DNA of 52,712 nucleotides from an uncultured Mollicutes bacterium. Its GTDB lineage: Bacteria > Bacillota_I > Bacilli_A > RFN20 > CAG-826. Numbering within the stretch: position 1 is the first letter of the stretch; every line of letters begins with the position of its first letter. Below are positions 10,101 through 17,324 of this stretch, one piece after another. The DNA lies in NCBI GenBank assembly GCA_937893635.1, contig CALBGF010000191.1:1-52712 (forward strand), in the 5' to 3' direction. A program made the position numbers and the translations under genes. The notes beneath the pieces were generated by a model. It did not search any database. It was not told where the DNA came from and saw only the letters and a list, made by a program, of their open reading frames with translations.

Positions 10101-10188
10101 GCCCACCAACAACTACGGCACCAAGCATTAAGCCCCAGAATGTTGTGGATAATCCCCAAAATGATCTTTTAAATATGTTCATTTTCAT
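7150..10188 (-). CDS. Glycoside hydrolase family 3, permuted domain order, membrane-anchored
   Basis: Beta-glycosidase-like enzyme with GH3 domains in reversed order. The alpha/beta sandwich comes first (about 95-335; EGSVLLWNNNDALPL at 107-121, candidate acid/base Glu236 in NGSEN), then a fibronectin-like region (about 430-540), and last the catalytic barrel (about 660-950). The barrel shows MDGPAGMR (716-723), GRNFEYYSEDG, KH (813-814) and the nucleophile motif GYKGVIETDAGA with Asp892. This order is known in some GH3 enzymes, for example from Ruminococcus albus. Hydrophobic helices at about 10-30 and 977-1000 predict anchoring at both ends with an external body. Substrate unknown. SD AAGGAG precedes the ATG. 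Confidence 0.9.
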   Translation of the reverse strand: MKMNIFKRSFWGLSTTFWGLMLGAVVVGGQIANQYSGQINSFLNINPFIRVDDSSNDTPDVMYYKSDFMQYRWHKNEQTGKYEFQQKWNKDGLNSYIRDVTKRVDAEGSVLLWNNNDALPLKENSNISLFGTSQLPSNYITSGEGSGSHASNTNDSLKQCLESNGINVNSDLYNRYEIAGMGKKWKMFNSFPNGDLNVVEFSVNEVKFADVKSVSDSSITKYGDAAIMIISRNGSENGDLNFNTPESVNGNYSDLTNDEIEILNNLMEYKKQGKVKNVVLVLNTANPMQFKNISKFDIDACLWSGNGGTSSFRALADVLSGKLDPSGHLADTYLFDNYSAPSTVNQGDFTYSEYNSLPATTTYTHNTKYIVYQEGIYVGYKYYETRYEDQVLNQGNAIGNFGVKNSTDSWTYNQEVAFPFGYGSSYAKFERKDFKVTYNNGIYNCSLKIKNISEDKYGQDTFQVYLQKPYTEYDKTYGIEKSAVELVGFAKTKRLAPNEEVTLNVSIKEKELASYDSYNKKTYILEKGNYYFATGLNSHDALNNILKAKGASGGYYDNEGNASFTHLVNKEEDDFETYSVSEKTNEKITNQFDNADLNLYENTTDQHITYLSRKNWKDTYPTSAPVIKCTNANMIEDMQYTLESVDVKNTEGAKMPTYGKDNGLSLIDVMYDDADDKKWEDLMDQTTFEEQCKLVLYGANAIAGATSINAPGAKSMDGPAGMRLAENTIAYPGQTLMATTFNLSLIETMGEAFGMEMMSEGYTGIYGPGANIHRSNFSGRNFEYYSEDGVLSGLMLDAELKGLSSKGIITFAKHFLLNDQERNRYGVATWANEQTIRENYLRAFEYAITNDSTVGLMSSFNRIGCTWSGAHKGLLTNVLRNEWGYKGVIETDAGAADFMTHKMALVNGVVAGQDLWMMGKEGNEFGEYKNNPVVAQAIREAAKHNLYAQVHSNTMNGLKSGVKIVEITPWWKKVITSASIGTGVITAACLGLTIASFILVNKKKESDVDYER

Positions 10189-10432
10189 TCTTTTTTTCTC
10201 CTTTTTTTCTTAATATAAATAGCACTAGAAATCCGATAAATCCCACAATCATTAAAATATCGAAAATAAATAGTGTTGTTTGCCACCAACTATCAAATAA
10301 TGTGGCTACTTGTCCTGTTGTTGCAGCGATTTGTGAAAAAATGATATAGCATATTACCACAATTGCTGTTGCGTAAAATGCAAAAATTCCACATAAGCTT
10401 GCAAAAACACCCCATGGTATTTTTTTCTTCAT
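10169..10432 (-). CDS. Small two-helix membrane protein, first gene of the GH3 operon
   Basis: 87 residues with two hydrophobic helices (about 9-33 and 50-74) and a basic, Lys/Glu-rich C-terminus. It has a strong SD (AGGAGG) and its end overlaps the GH3 start by 20 bases, so the two are probably translationally coupled. I recognise no family. The tight coupling suggests help in membrane insertion or complex formation of the GH3 enzyme (inference). Confidence 0.75.
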   Translation of the reverse strand: MKKKIPWGVFASLCGIFAFYATAIVVICYIIFSQIAATTGQVATLFDSWWQTTLFIFDILMIVGFIGFLVLFILRKKGEKKNENEHI

Positions 10433-10483
10433 GGTTTCCTCCTTTAAGACTTAGCAGTAAGTAAGCCCTACCAAAAATATATA

Positions 10484-10498
10484 AGAAATCGCTTTCAT
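10484..10498 (-). promoter_or_regulatory. cre-like / LacI-family operator before the GH3 operon
   Basis: The minus strand reads ATGAAAGCGATTTCT, matching every specified position of the degenerate CcpA consensus WTGNAANCGNWNNCW. Its core GAAANCGNTTTC is a perfect inverted repeat with a CG centre, as for LacI/GalR regulators. It lies 51 bases upstream of the first operon gene, just after a possible -10 (CATATT). Carbon catabolite repression or a local LacI-type repressor would fit. Confidence 0.6.
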
Positions 10499-10513
10499 GA
10501 TAAATATGTAATG

Positions 10514-10543
10514 CGTAAACTTACTTTGAAATTCGTAAGCTTA
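10514..10543 (-). promoter_or_regulatory. Paired 10-bp direct repeats resembling a LytTR regulator site
   Basis: Plus-strand CGTAAACTTA (10514-10523) and CGTAAGCTTA (10534-10543) differ at one base and are exactly 20 bp apart, two helical turns. Read on minus (TAAGTTTAC, TAAGCTTAC) they match 8 and 7 of 9 positions of the published LytTR half-site pattern. They lie upstream of the cre-like site, in activator position for the GH3 operon. Confidence 0.45.
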
Positions 10544-10544
10544 T

Positions 10545-10579
10545 AAAAAAAGTACAAGGTCGATAACAACTCTTGTACT
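10545..10579 (-). terminator. Intrinsic terminator of the nuclease/glycosyltransferase operon
   Basis: Perfect 8-bp arms AGTACAAG/CTTGTACT with a 13-base loop, then seven U on the minus transcript. The stem begins inside the stop codon of the GT4 gene. Confidence 0.88.
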
Positions 10580-11579
10580 ATTTTAATAATGATTTATATA
10601 CTTCTTTTATTTGTTTTCCAACACGAGATATTTCTCTTTCTGTTGCTACTTTATATCCTTCTTCAACTATCGCACTTAAATCATTATTTAAGGCATAATT
10701 AATTTTTTCAATAAATTCTTCATTCGTTTTAGCTTTTAAGCAATTTTTATTATCCACTAACCAAGGGTCAAATACACCAATATCACGAACTAAAAGTGGT
10801 GTTTTACTTGCTAAAGCTTCTAAGGCAACAATGCCTTCTGTTTCTTCAAATGATGGAAATAAAACTAAATTAGATGCTAAATAAGCACCTTTAATTATAT
10901 CTCCATCAATATATCCTGGCATAATTACATTACTTGGTCTATTTTTAATTGCGCGTAATATTTTTAAAGGAACTAAGATTCTTGCTAGATTACCAAACCA
11001 AATAAATTTAACATTAGGCATTTTTCTAGCAATTTCAAAGAAATCCAAGATTCCTTTACGCTCAAAAAATAGTCCCACACCCATAACAACTTTATCATTT
11101 TCTTTGATGTTAAAAAATTCTTTGAATTTCTTTACTTTTTCTTCTTTATAACTATATTCATCTAAATCTATACCATTACTTATCGCATATACTGGGCATT
11201 TAACAAATGGATAATTTTCAATTAATTTTTTAGAATAAGGAGTCGGTGTTATAATAACATCCGCTTTAGAATACATTCTTTTAAGCATATTGTCGAATGC
11301 TGGTTCTATTACTTTATATAAACGAAACGATTTACGAAAATCTTCAAAAGTAGAATGGCCATGAACCACAACTTTTTTACCTTTTTTATGACATTTTTTT
11401 AATAATTTTTGCGAGCGAAGAAAATAGGTATTAATATGGGCAATATCAAAATTATCTTTTTTATTTAAAGTAAATTCAACATCATTAGTGGATAAAGCTT
11501 TCATTTGATGGCGAAGTGCTCGCCCAATACCGCTTTTTTTCAAAGCATTTTCATTTTCAAAATATAATAATGTTTTCAT
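10578..11579 (-). CDS. GT4 glycosyltransferase, probably glycolipid-type
   Basis: GT-B-fold transferase of family GT4. The N-terminal Rossmann lobe ends near residue 150 and the C-terminal lobe carries the nucleotide-sugar motif FPSFEETEGIVALEAL with the E-x7-E pair (Glu246/Glu254). The spelling and the 333-residue length resemble diacylglycerol glucosyltransferases of Firmicutes and Acholeplasma, so synthesis of membrane glycolipids or a lipoteichoic-acid anchor is likely, though not proven. It follows the GT2 gene by two bases and ends at a strong terminator. Confidence 0.78.
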   Translation of the reverse strand: MKTLLYFENENALKKSGIGRALRHQMKALSTNDVEFTLNKKDNFDIAHINTYFLRSQKLLKKCHKKGKKVVVHGHSTFEDFRKSFRLYKVIEPAFDNMLKRMYSKADVIITPTPYSKKLIENYPFVKCPVYAISNGIDLDEYSYKEEKVKKFKEFFNIKENDKVVMGVGLFFERKGILDFFEIARKMPNVKFIWFGNLARILVPLKILRAIKNRPSNVIMPGYIDGDIIKGAYLASNLVLFPSFEETEGIVALEALASKTPLLVRDIGVFDPWLVDNKNCLKAKTNEEFIEKINYALNNDLSAIVEEGYKVATEREISRVGKQIKEVYKSLLK

Positions 11580-11581
11580 AA

Positions 11582-12511
11582 TTAATCAATATTAATTGTA
11601 CTTGATACAATATAATTAGGGCGGCCTTTAACTTCATCATAAATTCTTCCAATATATGCGTTAGTTAAACCATTAGTAACTAAAATAATTCCGCCAATTA
11701 AAGCAATACTTGGGAATATCCAAGCCACTAAAGGAAGAGAAATTTTAACAGCCACTAAAACTATAAAAGTAATAAAAGTAATTAATGAAGCAAATATAAA
11801 GAATAATCCTAATTTTAACGCTATTTTTAATGGATACATGCTATTAGCAATAATGCCATCTTCGGCAAGACGTACCATCTTTTTAACAGTCCATTTAGTA
11901 ACCCCGGCACTTCTTTCTGGACGATCAAATTCAATTGAAGTTTGTTTAAAACCAACCCAAGTAGCTAAAGCACGTAAATATCTATTATGTTCTGGTAATG
12001 CTAAAATAGCGTCCACAACTTTACGATCATAAAGTTTAAATTCACCTGTATCAGTTGGGATGTCCATATTGGTAATTTTACGTAAAAAACGATAATAACA
12101 ATGGGCAGTAACTTTTTTAAATATTGTTTCGCCTTTTCTTTTTTTACGTTTTCCATGAACTACTTCAAAACCTTTTTTCCATTCTTCAATCATTTGGATA
12201 GCAACACTTGGTGGATCTTGTAAATCAACATCCATAATAATAACTGCTTCTCCTTTAGCGTAATTTAAAGCCGCTAATTCGGCTGCTTGTTGTCCAAAAT
12301 TTCTTGAAAAGCTAATAACTTTGACTCTTGAATCTTTTTTAGCTAAAGAAGTTAGAATTTCTAAAGATTTATCTTTACTTCCATCATTAACAAAAACTAT
12401 CTCATATTCCTCGTTAAGCGGTCTGATAGTTTTAGTCATAGTTTCATAAAATAATTCAACAACTTCTTCTTCATTAAAAACTGGTACTAAAATTGAATAT
12501 TTTGGTAGCAT
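11582..12511 (-). CDS. GT2 polyprenyl-phosphate glycosyltransferase (GtrB/CsbB-like)
   Basis: GT-A-fold transferase of the DPM1/GtrB type, which moves a sugar from a nucleotide donor to undecaprenyl phosphate on the inner membrane face. Seen: VNDGS (42-46), the metal-binding DVDLQDP (D94-x-D96), TDTGEFKLYDRK, and two C-terminal membrane helices (about 230-285). At 309 residues it is of usual size. Such enzymes feed sugar decoration of wall polymers or lipoteichoic acid. SD AAGGAGG is ideal; the nuclease gene ends 12 bases upstream. Confidence 0.85.
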   Translation of the reverse strand: MLPKYSILVPVFNEEEVVELFYETMTKTIRPLNEEYEIVFVNDGSKDKSLEILTSLAKKDSRVKVISFSRNFGQQAAELAALNYAKGEAVIIMDVDLQDPPSVAIQMIEEWKKGFEVVHGKRKKRKGETIFKKVTAHCYYRFLRKITNMDIPTDTGEFKLYDRKVVDAILALPEHNRYLRALATWVGFKQTSIEFDRPERSAGVTKWTVKKMVRLAEDGIIANSMYPLKIALKLGLFFIFASLITFITFIVLVAVKISLPLVAWIFPSIALIGGIILVTNGLTNAYIGRIYDEVKGRPNYIVSSTINID

Positions 12512-12523
12512 ATATTTTCCTCC

Positions 12524-14329
12524 TTAGAAATCATAAAAAGCAATAATTGGTTTTTTAACTTGAATATATTCTGAACTGCTTTTAAATCCAAATGCATAAT
12601 AAGCATTAGGAATATTAGGCATATCATAAGTAAATGTTTTTCCACTTACAGTAGGTAATAAATTAGAAGCAATAGTGATTAATTCGTAAGTTTCCCCTTT
12701 ATCAACGCTATACATTAAATACATGTTAGTATAAGCTTTAATATCATCATATTTAAATGTTACGCGCTTTATATTAGTAAGTTCTCCTTCGAAAATTAAG
12801 GCAGCAACTTTAAGAGTAGTGGCTAAATCTTCTTCTTTAATATCCATTGCTAATCCTACACTTTTATAATTACTTAAATTAGCATAAACAAGAGAAGGAC
12901 TATTCTTAGAAGTTGCCGTTCCTAATGTAAGGCCATTAGAGGCACTTGCCACATTAGCTTTTACTAATATCGTTTTATCGTTATAAGTGATTTCTTTACT
13001 CACATCTTTTTTATAAGTATTTCCACTAGATAATGAATCAGCGTTATATAAAAATTGTGGTAAATCTTCTACAACTTCTACTTTTATTTTGTTCACAATA
13101 TTTTCACTAGCAATAGTAATTACTGATTTTCCTATTTCTTTTGCTATTATTTTATTTTCAGAAATAGTGGCAACACTTTCATTACTAGAAGTAAAAGTCA
13201 AATTATGATTTAAAGTAGGAAAACATTTAGTTTGAATTTCTTTACTAGTATCTTTAGCTAAGGTAATACTCTTTTTATCTATGCCAATATAATTTAATTT
13301 AATTTCATCATAATTATTATTAAGATCAATTAATGCACCTTCACCATCATAAGAACTATCAAAACACATTCTTGCAAATTCTTGATGATCAATAAAGACA
13401 TTGCGGTTATGTTGTAGTTTTTGTCCTTCTTTATTACGATTCATTTCTAAATAATTAACAGGATCTAAATCATTCCAAGATAATAATAAATTCCAAGCAT
13501 CTTCTTCTAAGCCACTAGGTGTAGTAACAATATCCGTAATTCTTAAATCGCCACGTTTATCAGTAATCGTGTCATAAGTACTATTTAAAGATGAACTATA
13601 ACGGACATATACATACATTAAAATACGAGCAATATCACCTTTGATTTCATCACTTGGCTCGAAAATATTATTTCCAAAATAATTACCAGTATCTCCTATT
13701 TGGGTAGCGTTACTTTTATCAACTATGCCATAAGGAACATTAGATCTTGTAGAATTTATTGTCATTAATGCTGGGCGTACATGATGAATATCGCTGCCCG
13801 CGCCTTTATTATTTTCTTGAACAGTAGTATATAAGCCATTAGAATGGTTTTTACACCAAACATGTTCTCTATTCCATAATGATTCATTCCAAGTTCCATC
13901 AATAATATCACGGGTATATAAAGTAATCATTGAATTATCATCCATTAAATCACTATCAGTGGTAGATAAATAAGTTTTTAAATCCTTATATGCGGTTATT
14001 TCAGTTTGAGTATTAGACATTAATATTGATAAGCCATTTTGTAAATCTAAGCCACTTTTACCAATAACATATTCATTTAATAATTCTTTGTTTTCGCCTT
14101 CAATATCATAATAAGCATTTCTTATTACTCTTTCTTCATCATCAAAATATACTATTTCTTGCTCAACAACACTTGTTGAATTAGTACTATTAGAGGGAAT
14201 ATTTGAAACACTTTCACTAGTGGATGGCGGTATGGATACACTATTATTTGACGGGGAATTTGATGTATTATTTGCACAAGAAAAAAGAAGTAAAGAAAAT
14301 ACAAATAATTTTAGAGACTTTTTTTTCAT
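12524..14329 (-). CDS. Lipoprotein endonuclease I family nuclease with Big_2 domain
   Basis: Predicted surface-anchored nuclease. Signal peptide with a less typical lipobox LFSC (Cys18), Ser/Asn/Thr-rich spacer (19-55), then the endonuclease I (EndA/Bsn-like) domain. The latter shows WNREHVW (152-158), SDIHHVRPA (179-187), GDIARILMYVYVRY (231-244) and HNRNVFIDHQEFA, the metal and catalytic signatures of this family. A Big_2-type Ig domain (about 345-420) and an unassigned beta-rich C-terminal domain (about 430-601) follow. Likely role: degrading extracellular DNA or RNA for nutrient salvage or defence. It has a TATAAT upstream (14356-14361) and appears to head an operon with two glycosyltransferases. 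Confidence 0.88.
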   Translation of the reverse strand: MKKKSLKLFVFSLLLFSCANNTSNSPSNNSVSIPPSTSESVSNIPSNSTNSTSVVEQEIVYFDDEERVIRNAYYDIEGENKELLNEYVIGKSGLDLQNGLSILMSNTQTEITAYKDLKTYLSTTDSDLMDDNSMITLYTRDIIDGTWNESLWNREHVWCKNHSNGLYTTVQENNKGAGSDIHHVRPALMTINSTRSNVPYGIVDKSNATQIGDTGNYFGNNIFEPSDEIKGDIARILMYVYVRYSSSLNSTYDTITDKRGDLRITDIVTTPSGLEEDAWNLLLSWNDLDPVNYLEMNRNKEGQKLQHNRNVFIDHQEFARMCFDSSYDGEGALIDLNNNYDEIKLNYIGIDKKSITLAKDTSKEIQTKCFPTLNHNLTFTSSNESVATISENKIIAKEIGKSVITIASENIVNKIKVEVVEDLPQFLYNADSLSSGNTYKKDVSKEITYNDKTILVKANVASASNGLTLGTATSKNSPSLVYANLSNYKSVGLAMDIKEEDLATTLKVAALIFEGELTNIKRVTFKYDDIKAYTNMYLMYSVDKGETYELITIASNLLPTVSGKTFTYDMPNIPNAYYAFGFKSSSEYIQVKKPIIAFYDF

Positions 14330-14372
14330 GCGCTAATCATTCTCCCTTTTTGTATATTATATATATAAATAC

Positions 14373-14400
14373 AAAAAAATGCTATCTTTTGAATAGCATT
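14373..14400 (-). terminator. Intrinsic terminator after ricA
   Basis: Perfect 8-bp arms AATGCTAT/ATAGCATT, 7-base loop, and a U-tract of seven on the minus transcript, six bases past the ricA stop. It closes the rny-to-ricA gene run. Confidence 0.88.
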
Positions 14401-14405
14401 CTTCA

Positions 14406-14717
14406 TTATTCTAGTATTTTTTTAAGCTCAAGTAATATACTTTCTACACTTTTAGAAATCTCATGGAGATTAATAACTAAAGGGTTACTGTTATATAACT
14501 TTAAACTCTCTTCATACTTATTTTTATTTTCAAAATATTTATCATCATTATTAACATTTCTTGTCATTTCTTTAGCGTAAGTAATGATATCATTTTGAAG
14601 AGTAGATAAAGATTTATTATTAGCAATTTCCGCTTTTATTTGAAAATATTCTTTAATGGTTGGATCATCAAAAAGTTGTGTTTGTAATTTTTCAAGTTCT
14701 TCATCAAAATTAGTCAT
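14406..14717 (-). CDS. ricA: YlbF/YmcA-family protein (RicA-like)
   Basis: 103-residue, all-helical, charged protein of the Com_YlbF family. In Bacillus, YmcA (RicA) joins YlbF and YaaT in a complex that steers RNase Y-dependent mRNA maturation. The assignment rests on size, the helical pattern (for example DDPTIKEYFQIKAEI) and its place directly after miaB, as in Bacillus ymcB-ymcA. It overlaps miaB by 8 bases. The RNase Y gene is in the same cluster, which fits a functional link. The exact paralogue (YmcA or YlbF) rests mainly on synteny. Confidence 0.8.
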   Translation of the reverse strand: MTNFDEELEKLQTQLFDDPTIKEYFQIKAEIANNKSLSTLQNDIITYAKEMTRNVNNDDKYFENKNKYEESLKLYNSNPLVINLHEISKSVESILLELKKILE

Positions 14718-16152
14718 TTACTAATTCTCCAATCACACTATAAAGGTGTGATTCTTTGATTTTAACTTTAACAATTTTACCAACTAAATCAGCTGATCCA
14801 TGGAAGTGAACAAGCTTATTTGTTTCACTGTATCCTGATAAAACGTCTTTATTTTTCTTTGATGCACCATCCACTAATACTTTTACAGTTTGGCCCACTA
14901 AAGCATCTGCTTTAATAGTGGCTTCCTTTTCCACTACTTTCACTAATTCATCAAAACGTTTATGTTTTTCTTCTGATGTTACATTATCAACCATTCTTGC
15001 GGCAGGTGTTCCAACACGCGGGGAATAAATAAATGTAAATGCTCCATCATATTTAACATATTCCACCATTTTTAGAGTATCTAAGAATTGTTCATATGTT
15101 TCATTAGGGAATCCTACAATAATATCAGTAGTTAAAGCAAGATTAGGAATACGGGCTTTCATCTTATCAACAAGTGCTTTATATTGTTCAGAAGTATATC
15201 TTCTTCCCATTAAGCGTAAAATCTCGTCATTTCCTGATTGAACAGGTAAGTGTATTGCAGGCATGATATTATCGTATTTGGCAATAATATCAATCATTTC
15301 ATCACTAAAATCCCAAGGATGCGAAGTAGTAAAACGTAAACGAGGAATACCTAATTTAGCTACGCTTTCTAATAATAAAGCAAAATTACTGCCATCTTTT
15401 AAATCCTTACCATAAGCATTAACATTTTGTCCTAATAAAGTAATTTCCATATATCCTTTATTAACTAAATCTTGGCATTCACGTAATATGTCTTCTATTT
15501 TACGAGATCTTTCTTTACCGCGAGTATAAGGAACAATACAGTATGTACAAAACTTATCACAACCATACATAATATTAACAAATGCTTTATAAGTATCTAA
15601 ACGAGTAGAAGGTAAGTTTTCACGAACTTCACCCATTTTTGATTCAACATCAATAATACGAGTTTTACTTTCATAAACTTCTTCTAATAAGTTTAATAAA
15701 TTATCAATATTATGAGTACCGAACAATAAATCTACTTGACGATATTTATCTTGAATAATATCGACAATATGTGTTTGTTGAATCATACAGCCACATACCG
15801 CAATGACACGGTCATCACCTTTATGTTTCAAACCTTTTAATTGACCAATTTCACCAAATACTTTATCTTCAGCATTTTCTCTTACAGCACATGTATTTAA
15901 AATGATGACATTTGCATCTTCGATTTTATCGGCTTTCTTAAAACCTGCAAATTCAAGCATACCCGCCATTGTCTCTTCATCACGAATATTGGCTTGGCAG
16001 CCATAAGTTCTAATAAAATACTTACGTGTTTTTGCATAATTTTTAAATTTTTCCGAAATAGTTAATTCTTCATAAGAAATCTTACTTGCTTCTCTATTTC
16101 GCTTTGCTGCTTCTTTCATATTTGGCTTATTTACTACTTTGCATGCGGCCAT
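14710..16152 (-). CDS. miaB: tRNA-2-methylthio-N6-dimethylallyladenosine synthase
   Basis: Radical-SAM methylthiotransferase that turns i6A37 into ms2i6A37 in tRNAs reading UNN codons. Order seen: UPF0004 domain with cluster cysteines C52, C88 and C122; radical-SAM domain with C198-x3-C202-x2-C205 in YGCDKFCTYC; C-terminal TRAM domain containing SGYSETNK. The roughly 45-residue N-terminal extension is normal for Bacillus-type MiaB. SD GGAGTGG lies 8 bases before the ATG. It follows spoVS by 12 bases, as in Bacillus. Confidence 0.96.
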   Translation of the reverse strand: MAACKVVNKPNMKEAAKRNREASKISYEELTISEKFKNYAKTRKYFIRTYGCQANIRDEETMAGMLEFAGFKKADKIEDANVIILNTCAVRENAEDKVFGEIGQLKGLKHKGDDRVIAVCGCMIQQTHIVDIIQDKYRQVDLLFGTHNIDNLLNLLEEVYESKTRIIDVESKMGEVRENLPSTRLDTYKAFVNIMYGCDKFCTYCIVPYTRGKERSRKIEDILRECQDLVNKGYMEITLLGQNVNAYGKDLKDGSNFALLLESVAKLGIPRLRFTTSHPWDFSDEMIDIIAKYDNIMPAIHLPVQSGNDEILRLMGRRYTSEQYKALVDKMKARIPNLALTTDIIVGFPNETYEQFLDTLKMVEYVKYDGAFTFIYSPRVGTPAARMVDNVTSEEKHKRFDELVKVVEKEATIKADALVGQTVKVLVDGASKKNKDVLSGYSETNKLVHFHGSADLVGKIVKVKIKESHLYSVIGELVND

Positions 16153-16164
16153 TTTAATCCACTC

Positions 16165-16437
16165 CTACTTTGTATTTTTCTTTTCTAATGTTAGTCTAAT
16201 TGCGGTTTTGTTTGTTTTTTCTATGCTTACTTCTTTAAAAGAAGGATACATATATATTTCAATACCACTTGGTGTTAAATATCCTCTAGCAATAGCAATT
16301 GCTTTTACGGCTTGATTTAAAGCACCAGCTCCAACAGTTTGGACATTTAACGATGTTTGATTTCGCATAATATTAGCGATACTTCCTGCTACAGCACTAA
16401 CGCTTGAGTTTTTTGAAACTTTTATTAATTCAATCAT
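16165..16437 (-). CDS. spoVS: Stage V sporulation protein S family (Alba-like)
   Basis: 90-residue member of the highly conserved SpoVS family, with the hallmark GAGALNQAVKAIAIARGYL (residues 37-55). SpoVS has an Alba-like fold and probably binds nucleic acid. It affects sporulation and septation in Bacillus but also occurs in non-sporulating bacteria, so it does not prove spore formation. SD AAGGAGAG is 7 bases before the ATG. The ymdB-spoVS-miaB order is conserved. Confidence 0.93.
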   Translation of the reverse strand: MIELIKVSKNSSVSAVAGSIANIMRNQTSLNVQTVGAGALNQAVKAIAIARGYLTPSGIEIYMYPSFKEVSIEKTNKTAIRLTLEKKNTK

Positions 16438-16475
16438 AATATTCTCTCCTTAAGAAAATTTATGATTGATTATGG

Positions 16476-17264
16476 TTATATATGATTTTCAATCAAATAT
16501 ATCGGCGTAATTTTTTCACATTTTCCACTATTTTCATCAATAGTTAATACGACAGCATTAAATAATGAATCATCTTTATCATCAATTTCAAATCGTGACT
16601 TTTCATTGAACCATATTTTTTTAATGACTGTTTCTTTTTTTGTACCAAGAACTCCATTATATGGTCCACACATTCCTACATCACTCATCATCGCTGTACC
16701 ATTTGGTAAGATACGATAATCACGAGTTTGAACATGGGTATGTGTCCCGATAATAGCGCTAACTTTACCATCCATTGCCCAAGCTAAACTTTGTTTTTCA
16801 CCAGTTGCCTCAGCATGGAAATCAACAATATGTATATCAGCGTGTTCTTCATTTTTAATAATATTCTCAAGTGCTTCATAAGGGGAATTAACTTCTTCAC
16901 TCATAAATGCACATCCTAATAAATTTGTTACTCTAATTAAATAGCCATTTACTTCATAAATTGATGTACCTACACCGGGAAAATCGACTTTTAAATTATA
17001 TGGTCTAATTAAGTACTCAGCGCCATTAATATAATCAGAAATTTCGCTTTTAGAGTTATAGTGATTACCTAAAGTAATTACATCAATTCCTGAGTTAAGA
17101 AGATATTCATAGTGATTTTCAATAAGTCCTTTACCATGAGTGGCATTTTCGCCATTAGCAATAACAAAATCAATATTATATTTCTTCTTTATTGACGGAA
17201 GTAGTTTATTTACCACTAATCGACCATTTTTACCAACAATGTCACCAATCATTAAAATATTCAA
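16476..17264 (-). CDS. ymdB: YmdB-family metallophosphodiesterase
   Basis: Dinuclear-metal phosphodiesterase of the YmdB family, which hydrolyses 2',3'-cyclic nucleotides and influences RNase Y activity and cell fate in Bacillus. Visible ligands: IGDIVG, NGENATHG, GNHYNS, HAEATGEKQ and GTHTHVQT, in family order. I place the start at TTG 17264 because it gives the canonical MNILMIGDIVG and is 9 bases from AAAGGAG. An in-frame ATG at 17273 touches the SD, and a GTG at 17288 lacks one. It lies between rny and spoVS as in Bacillus. Confidence 0.93.
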   Translation of the reverse strand: MNILMIGDIVGKNGRLVVNKLLPSIKKKYNIDFVIANGENATHGKGLIENHYEYLLNSGIDVITLGNHYNSKSEISDYINGAEYLIRPYNLKVDFPGVGTSIYEVNGYLIRVTNLLGCAFMSEEVNSPYEALENIIKNEEHADIHIVDFHAEATGEKQSLAWAMDGKVSAIIGTHTHVQTRDYRILPNGTAMMSDVGMCGPYNGVLGTKKETVIKKIWFNEKSRFEIDDKDDSLFNAVVLTIDENSGKCEKITPIYLIENHI

Positions 17265-17292
17265 ATCACTCATCTCCTTTATAGACACAAAT

Positions 17293-17314
17293 AGAACCCA
17301 ATTGCTTGGGTTCT
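17293..17314 (-). terminator. Hairpin between rny and ymdB
   Basis: Perfect 9-bp arms AGAACCCAA/TTGGGTTCT with a 4-base loop, directly after the rny stop. The following minus sequence is ATTTGTG, with no real U-tract. It is better read as a partial terminator, processing site or 3' stabiliser than as a full stop. Confidence 0.6.
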
Positions 17315-17324
17315 GTTATTAAAA

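Noticed and set aside
16165..16437. spoVS as proof of sporulation
   Set aside because: The family occurs in non-sporulating bacteria and no dedicated sporulation gene is present in the window.
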